Positions 35,187 through 46,600 of a stretch of DNA of 64,000 nt are shown here, in pieces. The position numbers and the translations under genes are program-made. The first letter of the stretch is position 1, and every line of letters begins with the position of its first letter. Location: NCBI RefSeq assembly GCF_008831285.2, contig NC_045148.1:14426802-14490801 (forward strand), written 5' to 3'. The notes under the pieces were generated by a model. That model had not been told where the DNA came from, did not search any database, and saw only the letters and a program-made list of their open reading frames with translations. Source of the DNA: Nymphaea colorata (lineage: Eukaryota > Streptophyta > Magnoliopsida > Nymphaeales > Nymphaeaceae).

Positions 35187-36588
35187 GACTTTCCGGCCGA
35201 ACAAAAAATGTATTCAAGAAATGATTTCTCAGCTGCCATTGAACATCTGCTGCAAGTTAAGTTTGTAGTTGAAGCAGTAAATGAACACCTTTTCTGGTCT
35301 CAAGAGATTCATTAGCAGCGTTCTGTCAACCTTTGTCAGGTTTAACTATAAAAGCGATCTTAATTTGCCCTTGCCTTTATCTTTAATGGAGATCAGTCGT
35401 TTGGTTGCTGGAATGAAGGCCTTTTGTGAACTGCAAGATGCTCTGTTATAGCATGCCCCATTATATAGAGGGTGATGTAAGATGAATAGTATTATATTAT
35501 TGTTGGAACACTTGCTTTTAAAAGATGTGATTCAGAAACACTATAGGCTTGTTTCAACAAACATGATGTGACTATGTATCTTATTGTTGGATAATTTACC
35601 AACATTATTCCTAATGACACTATATTTTTTAAGCAAAAATGTAATATTCTTGAAATATGTATTTTAAAATATGTTGTTTATTAAATATGTTTCCATTAAC
35701 AAGGACACTTTGTGGTTCTTCTCGACGGATTCATAGAGCACTAGAACATATTAGATCAGATTTAAGTAACACTCACAAAATTCATACTGCCAAATGACGA
35801 ATAAGAATACTAAAATGTATTTAAAACTTTTTATACATATTGGAAATGATGACATTAACAAACTAAACACAACGAAGCATTCTATTATAATGCAGATTCT
35901 CTCGCAATCAAACTTCTTGAGGATCCCATGAGGAGATCCGCAGGCAACTTTTTTTAAGAAAAAAAAAACCCACTTATTGCAGACACAATAAATGACAAAA
36001 GTAGTACGGAAAAGGTGCTTAAATATTAGGAAAATAACACAGGCACACTCAACTTTCTAAAATTTTCATTTAAGTGGCTAACGAGTTTGATGCCTTTCAT
36101 ATAAAATATCTGAAAAGGACTGTTTTCTGTTAACCTGTGAAAGTTGAGTGTTTTTGAACAGAGGTTTTGATAAACAACTCTCTCCATTAATCAAGAGGAG
36201 TTATAATAGTCGCTGACTATGGGAGGGATCTACTTTTTTCTTGCGATTCCGCAATGGGATCCCTGTTCATTAGGCATGAAGATTCAGAAAAGTGACTGTA
36301 CATATATAAAAACAGAGAAAAAAAATATATTGATCAACTTTTTCTAAAATATATTGATCAACTTTTTCTACGTATTCAAGGCGAAACTGAAGGGAATCCT
36401 TATGCTTCGGGTTTATTTAAAAGCATAACCCGTTTCGTGATATCATGTCAACTGGAAAAACTGCTATCCCCACTCAATAGACCCGCCATCCTGAAATTAG
36501 TAGACCCAGAAGGCAAAAGTCTTCTTCGAATAAGTGGTATGATAAAGCTCACTAAAAAAGTGTAGTTGGAAATTGATTTTTTTTTTTT
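35187..36588. other. Upstream region of AKT1-like gene, no gene seen
   Basis: AT-rich DNA with no convincing ORF. A 25-bp direct duplication (AATATATTGATCAACTTTTT) lies at about 36326-36375. Sequence around 35182-35320 may be an old coding remnant but is not recognisable. Confidence 0.45.
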
Positions 36589-36788
36589 GTTAAGGAAAAA
36601 ATTAAAACCAAAACGACCTTCTTTTTTTGGTTAAGGAAAAAATTAAAACCAAAACGACCTTTTTTTTGTTGGTTCAGGAAAAAATTAAAACCAAAACGAC
36701 ATTTTTTTTTTTTTGGTTAAGGAAAAAATTAAAACCAAAACGACCTTTTTTTTTTGGGTTAAGGAAAAAATTAAAAACCAAAAAGACT
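36589..36788. repeat. Minisatellite, five 41-44 bp units, upstream of AKT1
   Basis: Units start GTTAAGGAAAAAATTAAAAC at 36589, 36630, 36672 (GTTCAGG), 36716 and 36758. Each has the core AAAACCAAAACGACC followed by a T run of variable length. It lies about 0.8-1.0 kb upstream of the channel ATG, in the likely promoter region. Confidence 0.92.
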
Positions 36789-36798
36789 CAATTCAATT

Positions 36799-36942
36799 CC
36801 ATTTCCTTTCTTCCTTACCAAGAAAGTTCTTCATAAAAGCGAAGTAACTCGTGAAAGCGAAAAAAAAGGACCATTTCCTTTCTTCCTTACTAAGAAAGTT
36901 CTTCACAAAAGCGAAGTAACTCGTGAAAGCGCAAAAAAAGGA
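36799..36942. repeat. 72-bp tandem duplication upstream of AKT1
   Basis: Two copies starting CCATTTCCTTTCTTCCTTAC, at 36799 and 36871, differ at only a few positions. Each contains GCGAAGTAACTCGTGAAAGC. Confidence 0.92.
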
Positions 36943-37479
36943 AGGGCCAAACGAGCAGCGATTTTCCCAGGGGATGCCTGGGAATCAAACGCGGTCTGGT
37001 AGGAGGTGGGAAAATAGAACGAGTTGTGGGGAGCGGGAGAAGGTGGAGGCCCACAGAGCAGTTCTACAGTGAAAGCGGGCCTCACGGGAGGCAGGTGGAC
37101 TGCAAAAAAAGGACCACTCAGAGGATCCAAACTGTCATTATCACAAAATTTGGATTAAAATGAAAGTTAGATTTATCATAAAAATTAAGTGGGCCCCACA
37201 GAGAGCTCCCTCCCGTGTTCATCCCCCTTTCTCTCTCCAAAGGGTGCGTACGGCTTGCATAAGCCGCGGTGGCATGGGCGTAAAATACGTTGGGATCGTA
37301 ATCTACTGGTGGCCCCACCGCCCCTCGTTAAATAGCGGCGGCGAAGGCTCGGCCGGAGGCGGAGGGAGGGCGTCTTCCAAGGGGACAATCGGAGAGAGAG
37401 GCGGAGCGAGCGAGAGGGAGGTGAGAGATATTGATACGATGCTCAATGCGCCTTCGTAATCACACCGGAGATTGGCGTC

Positions 37480-37605
37480 ATGGGGTTGGAGGAACGTTTT
37501 AGATTTGGTACGGAGACTTCTTCCTCCTCCTCCTCCTCCTCCTCCTCCTCTGCAAGAGAGGGAGAAGGAGAGCTGAACGATGAGAGTTCCGGTGTGCGGG
37601 GGTGA
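37480..37605 (+). promoter_or_regulatory. Out-of-frame upstream ORF overlapping the AKT1 start
   Basis: An ATG at 37480 opens a 41-codon frame that runs through a TCC repeat (poly-Ser, 37519-37551), passes the channel ATG at 37580 in a different frame and stops at TGA 37603-37605. A shorter upstream ORF (ATG 37437, six codons) precedes it. If the transcript starts upstream of 37437, both would lower channel translation. The transcription start is unknown. Confidence 0.5.
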
Positions 37606-40600
37606 CCAGCTGGGCTCGTTAGAGGACAGCCATTACAGCCTTTCGCATGGCATCCTCCCTCCACTTGGCGCCAGGAGCAACCGCCGGGTGAAGCTCAAGG
37701 ACTTCATCATCTCTCCTTATGATCGTCGTTACAGGTTCTTTTCTTTCTTTCTTGAAGTTTCTTCACCTTTGTTTGTTTGTTTTTTTTTTTTAAATACGTT
37801 GTACAAGTTTTAACTCGCTTTTGGCGTTGAGAACAAGGAAATTGTATTACATTCTCATTGTGTCAAGCACAGTTTTCCTTTACTTCTCCCTTATTGTTTT
37901 TGTACTTTTTCTCTTTTTTTTTTCTATGATTTTCATGCGTTTCATTCATGGTTTTGGTTTCTGGAGTTCTTTTTTTTTTTTCCTGAACTTATCTTCATCT
38001 TTTGCTCGTTTTTCCGGGGAGAAATTTTCATTACAATTTGTGAAGAGATTTCTCTTAACGTTAGGAAACCTGGGTGATTCTTCCTTTATGTCGCCATTAA
38101 ACTCCTCTGTTAATTGCTTTGGATGTGTTTTTTTCTTTGCATCATTGGATGTGTCTTGCACATAAGTTCCGTTTTGTAGGCGACCCAATTGTTGGGTTCT
38201 GTCGTTACGCTTCTGATTGTAGGAGGTGAGTTTGAGTTTTACTTGAAGTCCCCCAAGTTCCAATGCATGTAACCTCGCTGTGCAAAATGCAAATAATGCA
38301 TGTTTTACTTTTTTTCTTTTTTCTTTTTTCTTTTTTTTTTTCCGCTGAGGATCATGATTTTGATTTCAATTGTCTATGGTTATAAGAGTCTTGAAGCTTC
38401 TTTTTCTTGCAGAGGGTGGGAAATTTTTCTAATCCTTCTGGTTATCTACTCTGCGTGGGTGTCACCGTTCGAGTTTGGATTCCTGAATGCGGCAAAGGGA
38501 ACCCTTGCGGTGTTCGATAATGTCGTCAATGCGTTCTTCGCAGTTGATATTGTCATGACCTTCTTTGTTGCTTACGTCGATAGGAACACCTACCTGCTTA
38601 TCGATGATCGACGAAAGATTGCTCGGAAATACTTGTTTTCTTGGTTTATTCTAGATGTCATCTCCACTATACCATCGGAGCTTGCTCGAAAGATCTTACC
38701 AAGAAGCCTCAGATCTTATGGGTTCTTCAACATGCTTAGACTGTGGCGGCTTCGGAGAGTTAGTGCTCTATTTGCCAGGTAATTCAAAGCTTCATACTTG
38801 ATTACACATGGTTGAAACCTTTAAATGTGCTTATAGCAACTCTGCACTAGTCTCACTGCCTGTTGTCTTAAAGAAACAATTTTATGTGCTTTTGAGCCTC
38901 ACCATTGATGTCATAATATGATCTATGTCTGTTCCTTACCTGCATTAGCCGTTCTCTTTCGGCAAAAGTGGCATGTTGTGACCTGTCCTACTTGTGGATT
39001 TATCGTATCAAATAGGTAGAAAGATATAAAGTTGAGGATTTTGGTATTCTAAATTTAAAAGCTGAAAATGAGACTTTTTTAGCTTGTCAAATTGCAAAAG
39101 CGTGCATCTTACATGCACTATCAAAGGTGATATTATTTTAGATTGGATGATGAATGTTATCAATTTACACAAGTTTGTTTGTTGAACATAGCCATAACCA
39201 ATCGTTAGAACTGGTAACTTATTTTCATAAAATATGTAATACATAGATTACAACTGTAAGAGAATTACAGAAGTTTTTCTTCATGCCAATGTGCATATAG
39301 TGTGGCGAATTCTGAATATGCTTTTAAACATCGTAAAGGAAATGTTTAAGTCTAGAACAAGAATTTAGGAGTTAACTCTCAACACATATAAAGAAGGAAA
39401 TAAAAATTGTGGATGATATGATGAAATTTCTCCATTTCATCTGTGACATGAAACCATATAACCAACAAAAAGGAAAGAAAAAACTTACGCCACGAATCTT
39501 GTATGAGAAAAAGGGTACTATGTATAAGGGAAACACATGAAAAGACTATGTCTACTGGTGTGATGCAAACAAATTTAGTCTTTTGATGGCACAATTTTCA
39601 GAAAAGGTTTTTGGTCCTCGAAACAGTTTGCAAAGAACAATTCTGTTCTGGAAAAGGTTGCCAGAAATTGAGTGTCCTACATGCACGTGCAACTTTCAGA
39701 ATCTTGATTCTTTTATGAGTTGGAATGTATACTTGGTCATTTGAAATGCTGATCACAACTGTAGGTTACCCTAGGAGAAGACTGCACTGCTGGAATTTGT
39801 TTTATGGCTCTGAAAAATATCTGAAAATAAAAAAATTGTGTCGTTGGATTTTACTAATGGGACCTGTGAATGGACAGGTTGGAGAAGGACAGAAAATTCA
39901 GCTACTTTTGGGTTCGCTGTGTGAAACTTATCTGTGTAAGTTTTCTAGAGTACTTACCTGTTGTGTAAGGACCCCCTTTCTCCATTCCCCCTGTTAGAAT
40001 ATGTTGCTGTGGGAACCGGATCCATTCCTGGACCCGGTTCTATGGGGCGCGGGTACCGAGGCGGGCTCGGTACCCTAGGCGGCTTCTCCTCTCTCCCTCT
40101 TTATATTGTCACTTGTGTTTAGTGTTGAATTAAGTGAAATATAATTTTCTCTCTCCTAGGGTTGCGGTGTGCCCCTAGGTCAGAGCCTCCCCGTGGTTTT
40201 TCACCTCTTTCTGAGGTTTTCCACGTAGATTGTGTGTTCGTTCTCCACTCTCTCTCTGTGTGGTTCGTGTTTCTACATGGTATCAGAGCCAGCGGAGTTG
40301 GAGAAGCGTTTTTTCCAAGGATCGTCAAGTTTTTTCGTCGCCCGACGCCGTTGAAGTTCCGGCGCCGCTGCTGCCCGTGTGACGTCGCCCCGCTTTGCCG
40401 CCGCTGTCCTTTGTTCTGCCGCCGCCGTCCTCTGTTCCGCCGCCGCCGTCCTCTGTTCCGCCGCCCTCTGTTACGCCTCCGCGGTCCTCCGTTCGTCCCG
40501 TTCTTTGTTTCTGCCACCGTGGGTGGCCTCTGTGTTGCGCTGTCGCCTGCTTTAAGTTGCCTCTGCCTCATTCCAGCCGCCGTCGCCGCTGCCTCCTTCC

Positions 40601-43600
40601 CGACGCCGTTGCCTCCTTCCCGACGCCGTTGCCTCATTCCCGCTGCTGTGCCTCTTGTTGCTGTGTGCTAGTTTGTGATGGCAGAAGCGATGGGGACTCA
40701 AAAAGATGCCGTTCTTGACACGGGCAGCGCCTCCAAGACTGAGAACGTGCCGCTCCAGGTTACCTCCATCCGTCTGACCAAGGACAATTACCTATCTTGG
40801 TCTGCCGCTCTCGAGATTGGGATTACTAGTCGTGGGCGTCTCTCTTACATCACTGGCGACAAACCTGCGCCCATCAAATCTGATCCTCAATGGGCGACGT
40901 GGGCGTTGGAGGACAGCCAAGTGAAGGTGTGGATTATCAGCTCCGTGTCATCCGATATTCAGCCCCTCATTCTGCGGAAGCCGACCTCTTTTGATATGTG
41001 GACTGTGCTTGCAAAGATGTATGGTCGCAAGAAGAGACATTTGCGCACCTATCAGATTAAACGCAGTATTTACTCTCTGACACAGGGTGATTTGTCTGTT
41101 GCTGCCTTCTATGCTGCCCTGAAGACCAAGTGGGAGGAGTTAGATTATCATGTGACTGATGAGTGGACATGCGGTTCAGATCATTCCCTCTACTGGGAAA
41201 AGGAATGGATGGACCGTACGTTTCTGTTTCTGGGAGGCCTGCGGGATGAATTTGAGTCTATTCGTAGCCAGATTCTTAATGGTGATGAGATTCCGGGGAT
41301 AGAGGAAGTATATGCTCGTGTTGAATCTGAAGAACAACGTCGCCAAGTGATGCATCTTGACACCGGTCATGGCCCTTCTGCCTTTGTCAGCCGTGCCTCA
41401 GGGACTGGGCAGCGTCCTGCCCGACATTGCACTCATTGCCACAAGTTGGGGCATTCGGTGGATTTCTGTTGGGATCTTCATCCCGAGAAGAGACTGGTCC
41501 GAGGTCGTCCTCCCTCTGGCAAGCGTAGCTCTTCTGTGTCTGATTCCAGTCAGAGCAATTCTTCTAGTGGTGCAAAGTCCAAGTTGTCCCCTGCTCAACT
41601 CAAGGAGCTACAGGCGTACATCAGCCGTCTATCTACTACCCCTGAGGAGTCCTCCACGTCTGAAGGGGCTCAGCTAGCCCAAGCTCTCGTTGCCTCGACT
41701 GATCAAGGTAACCCTCCTCTTGGTGATTGGATTGTTGATAGTGGAGCCACTCACCACATGACAGGGGACTCTAAACTCTTTCAAGAATATCGACTTTCTT
41801 CTGGCAAGCAACGCGTGTCTATGGCAGATGGGTCTTCTATCTCTGTGGCTGGGAAAGGGAGCTTGTCCCTGTTGAACAAATACCGTCTTCACAATGCCCT
41901 GCATGTTCCCAATATTCCTGTCAACTTACTCTCTGTCAGCAGTATTACTAAAGAATTAAACTGTAATCTGATTTTCTCTGCTGATCATTGTTCCCTGCAG
42001 GACTTGGTGACGGGGAAGAAGATTGGGATTGGTTCGGTTACTGATGGGCTCTACAGGCTGCCGGTCCAAGTTGCTTCAGCATTGATTTCTGCCACGAGTG
42101 GTCACTTGTCTGGTGTGAACGATAGATCTACTGTTCTGCGATGGCACGAGCGTCTTGGACATCTACCCTTCCAGTTAATAAAGAAGTTGTTTCCTCATTT
42201 GTTTGCTTCTGTCTCAATTGACTCCTTCGCTTGTGAAGTGTGTCAATTGGCTAAACATGTCAGGGCTTCGTACCCTATTTCTTTGAATAAAACCACTCAT
42301 CCGTTTGCCTTAGTTCATTCCGATGTTTGGGGTCCTTCTGGAGTACCCACGTGTGGTGGTTGTCACTATTTTTTGACGCTTATTGATGATTACTCTAGAT
42401 GTACGTTCGTGTACTTGTTGCGAGAACGTAGTGAGGTTCCAGCAGTTGTGAAAAACTTTGTTGCCTTTGTTGAGACTCAATTCCATACTACTGTTCAAGC
42501 TTTCCGTACGGATAATGCAAGGGAATATGTCTCCCAATCCCTTGATGAATTCTTGAAAGGCAAGGGTATTGTTCATGAAACCTCTTGTAGTTATACCCCT
42601 CCTCAAAATGGTATAGCTGAACGTAAAAATCGTCATCTATTGAATGTTACCCGGGCCATTATGTTCCAACGTCATGTCCCGAAGCGGTATTGGGGTGATG
42701 CACTTCTCACTAGTGCACATCTCATTAACCGTATGCCTACTAGGGTGTTGGATGGTCAGTCTCCTTATTCTACCCTGTGGCCCACTCAGAATCCGTGGCC
42801 TCTTACTCCTCGTGTCTTTGGGTGCAGTTGTTTTGTGCATAATCATAGCCCTACTCTCAAAAAACTTGATCCCCGGTCTATTAAAGGAGTTTTCCTGGGG
42901 TACTCTTCCACTCAGAAGGGGTATAAATGTGTGGATCCCACTACTTCCAAAGTGTATGTTTCGAGGGATGTCACATTTCATGAACATGAGTCGTATTTTT
43001 CGGCGAATCCTCTTCAGGGGGAGTGTCTTGGGAACAAAGGGGAAGAGTATTCCTCTAATCAGCTAATTCAGTTTATGGAGTTTTTGGATTACAAGGTTAG
43101 TCCCAGTGTGATTGACACGGTCACGGTCAGTAATGAGAAGGGCAGCCATATGGAAGGGGTCACGGTGGATGCTCAGCCCATTGTTGCCCGGGATCACTTG
43201 TTTGGCCAGGTTTATGTCAGAAAGGAGAAAGCTACAGTGGAAGATGTTGGTGATGAGGATAGAACCAATCCCAATCCTGTGATCTCCCCGGATGACCCAA
43301 GTCCATCGAATGAAGAGCTCCCCATTGCTGTGCGCAAAGGCACCAGGTCATGTACTTCTCACCCTATTCAGAGATTTGTTTCTTATGCTAAGCTCAGTAC
43401 AAATTACAAATGTTTTATCACAACCTTATCCAAAGTTGTTATTCCCAGGTCGGTGGATGATGTTAAGGATGATCCCAAGTGGTTACATGCTATGACAGAG
43501 GAGATGGGTGCGTTAGCTAAGAACAAAACATGGGAAGTTGTTGATATTCCTAAGGGGACACACCTAGTTGGCTCTAAGTGGGTTTACAACGTGAAGTACA

Positions 43601-46600
43601 AACCTGATGGCACTGTAGATCGATATAAAGCTCGTTTGGTTGCAAAGGGGTTCAGTCAGAAGTATGGAATCGACTATCTTGAGACCTTTGCCCCTGTTGC
43701 AAAGTTGAAGACCGTGAGGGTTATTCTTGCTCTTGCTGTGCACAGGAAGTGGCGCATGGACCAGCTTGATGTTAAAAATGCGTTCTTGAACGGCCATCTG
43801 GAGGAAGAAGTCTATATGAGCATGCCTCCCGGGTATGTTCAAGAGGGAAAATGTTGTCACCTCAAGAAAGCTTTGTATGGCTTGAAGCAGTCGCCTAGAG
43901 CTTGGTTTGAGAGACTAAGGATCGTTATGAAGTCTACTGGGTACAAGCAAGGAAATGGAGATCATACCCTATTCATAAAGCAGAGAGGTGGTCTGGTGAG
44001 TCTTCTCCTTGTCTACGTTGATGATATGATTGTCACTGGCAGTGACGAAGAAGAAAACAGAAAGATGAAGGAGAGATTATCTAAGGAATTCGACCTCAAG
44101 GATCTGGGTAAGCTGAGATACTTTCTGGGGATAGAGATTGCTCGATCAGAGACAGGGCTGGTTATGAATCAAAGGAAGTACACTCTTGACTTACTAAAGG
44201 AGACAGGCAAACTTGGTTGTAGGCCCTATCTTACTCCTATAGAGTCGGGAACTAAGATAAGTATCAAGACGGGCACTATTCTGGATGAGGAAGGAAAAGG
44301 GCGATATCAGAGGCTAGTAGGTAAGCTTATCTATCTTACTCTAACTCGCCCTGATATCACGTATGCGGTAAATGTGCTAAGTCAATTTATGCATGCTCCC
44401 ACGGATTGTCACTGGAAGAGTGCAGAAAGAGTGTTGGGATATCTAAAGAATGACCCAGGAAAAGGACTGTTGTATACTCGACAGGACAAACTTACCATTG
44501 AGGGCTACTCAGATGCAGATTGGGCAGGTTGCACTGACACAAGGAGGTCTACTACAGGGTATTGTATCTTTCTTGGAGGTAACCTAGTTGTTTGGAGAAG
44601 TAAGAGGCAAGAAGTATGTTCGAGGTCTAGTGCGGAGGCTGAGTACAGGGCTGTTGCAATGGGGGTTACAGAGATGCTGTGGCTGAAGATTCTTTTGACT
44701 GATATTGGTGTGGAATTGGGAGATAAAATGAAGATGTACTGTGACAACAAGTCTGCGATTAATCTTGCCAATAATCCAGTTCTACATGACAGGACCAAAC
44801 ATGTGGAGATTGACCGTCATTTTATCCGGGAACGCATTGACTCAAAGGAGCTGATTCTGCCATATATGAAGTCTGAAGATCAAGTTGCAGACGTCCTAAC
44901 TAAAGGGCTTTGTACTTCTTCATTCGAAAAGAATGTTAGCAAGCTTGGCATGTTTGACATGTATGCCAAGCTTGAGGGGGAGTGTTAGAATATGTTGCTG
45001 TGGGAACCGGATCCATTCCTGGACCCGGTTCTATGGGGCGCGGGTACCGAGGCGGGCTCGGTACCCTAGGCGGCTTCTCCTCTCTCCCTCTTTATATTGT
45101 CACTTGTGTTTAGTGTTGAATTAAGTGAAATATAATTTTCTCTCTCCTAGGGTTGCGGTGTGCCCCTAGGTCAGAGCCTCCCCGTGGTTTTTCACCTCTT
45201 TCTGAGGTTTTCCACGTAGATTGTGTGTTCGTTCTCCACTCTCTCTCTGTGTGGTTCGTGTTTCTACACCCCCTTATCGGAATAAGCTCATCTAATATTT
45301 GCTCTATGTAGGTAACTTTGTTTGCAGTTCATTGTGCTGGGTGTTTCTATTATCTCCTTGCAGCAAAGTACCCTGACCCAACAAAAACATGGATTGGAGC
45401 ATCGTTGCCTGATTTTAAATCAGAAACCTTATGGGTCCGCTATGTGACATCAATGTATTGGTCAATTACCACACTTACTACTGTTGGATATGGTGACCTA
45501 CATCCTCAAAATGAAAGAGAGATGATATTTGATATTGCATACATGTTGTTCAATCTTGGATTGACTGCATATTTGATTGGTAACATGACTAATCTAGTAG
45601 TCCATGGTACCAGCCGTACAAGGAAATTTGTGAGTGTTTGTCACTACTAGTGAAACTTCTCATATTGTTTTCTCGACTTTATTTCTTTTAGTGATTGCTT
45701 TCCCTCCTTATTTCTCCCTTTCTGATGGTGGTTTTTGTGCACTACAGAGAGATACAATTCAAGCAGCCTCAAGTTTTGGGATACGAAATCAGTTACCTAC
45801 ACGGTTGCAAGATCAAATGCTTGCACATTTGTGTCTAAAGTACAGAACTGATTCAGAAGGACTGCAGCAGCAAGAAACTCTAGACTCCCTTCCAAAAGCC
45901 ATTCGTTCCAGCATTTCCCACTATCTATTCTATGCTCTGGTTGATAAAGTTTATCTATTTGGAGGGGTTTCAACTGATTTGATTTTTCAGTTGGTAAGTG
46001 GCTTTGTTTTTCTGTTGTCGTGATTTTTTTTATTCTACTGATTTTTGCCACTATATCTGCCTTCCTTGAAATTTTCACTCAAGGTCTCTGAGATGAAAGC
46101 TGAATATTTTCCACCAAAGGAGGATGTTATCTTGCAAAATGAAGCACCTACAGACTTTTATATTCTGGTGACTGGTGCTGTGGTATGCCTCTGAAATTAC
46201 TCCACATTATCTTCGTCCTTGATGAGGTCTCACAACTTTTAATATTATCTTTGTCCCATTTATCTTTATTTTTCAGGACCTTATTATGTACAAGAATGGA
46301 TCTGAGCAGGCAAGTGTTGTTTTTTCTTGCTGTCTTCTAAGTTCTAAGATTCCAGTAATACTTTTCTTGCTTGAAACATGTTCCTTAGCATATCCGGCCA
46401 ACTTCATTACCAACTCCTAGCTCAAATCTTATCCTGTTCATGTAAACCTTTCAGAGGATTCAAGTTTTTATTTTGCTTTTTAAAAATAAACTGCCCAATT
46501 TATATCATCCACGTTCTTTCAGAAAATCCTTGTACATTTCTGTTACTTTACAACTTGTAGGTCAAATATGATTAATGGATGAGCTGATTTCAGATTGTCG

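Larger units (their letters stand above)
39992..45268 (+). mobile_element. Young, apparently intact copia element in AKT1 intron 3
   Basis: Two 286-bp LTRs (39992-40277 and 44983-45268) read identical by eye. The target duplication CCCCC stands at 39987-39991 and 45269-45273. PBS TGGTATCAGAGCC is at 40278-40290, directly after the LTR; the polypurine tract GAGGGGGAG is at 44974-44982. A single uninterrupted polyprotein frame fills the interior. It lies in the same orientation as the channel gene, in an intron that was about 94 bp before insertion. Identical LTRs and the open frame indicate recent arrival and possible autonomy. Confidence 0.96.
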
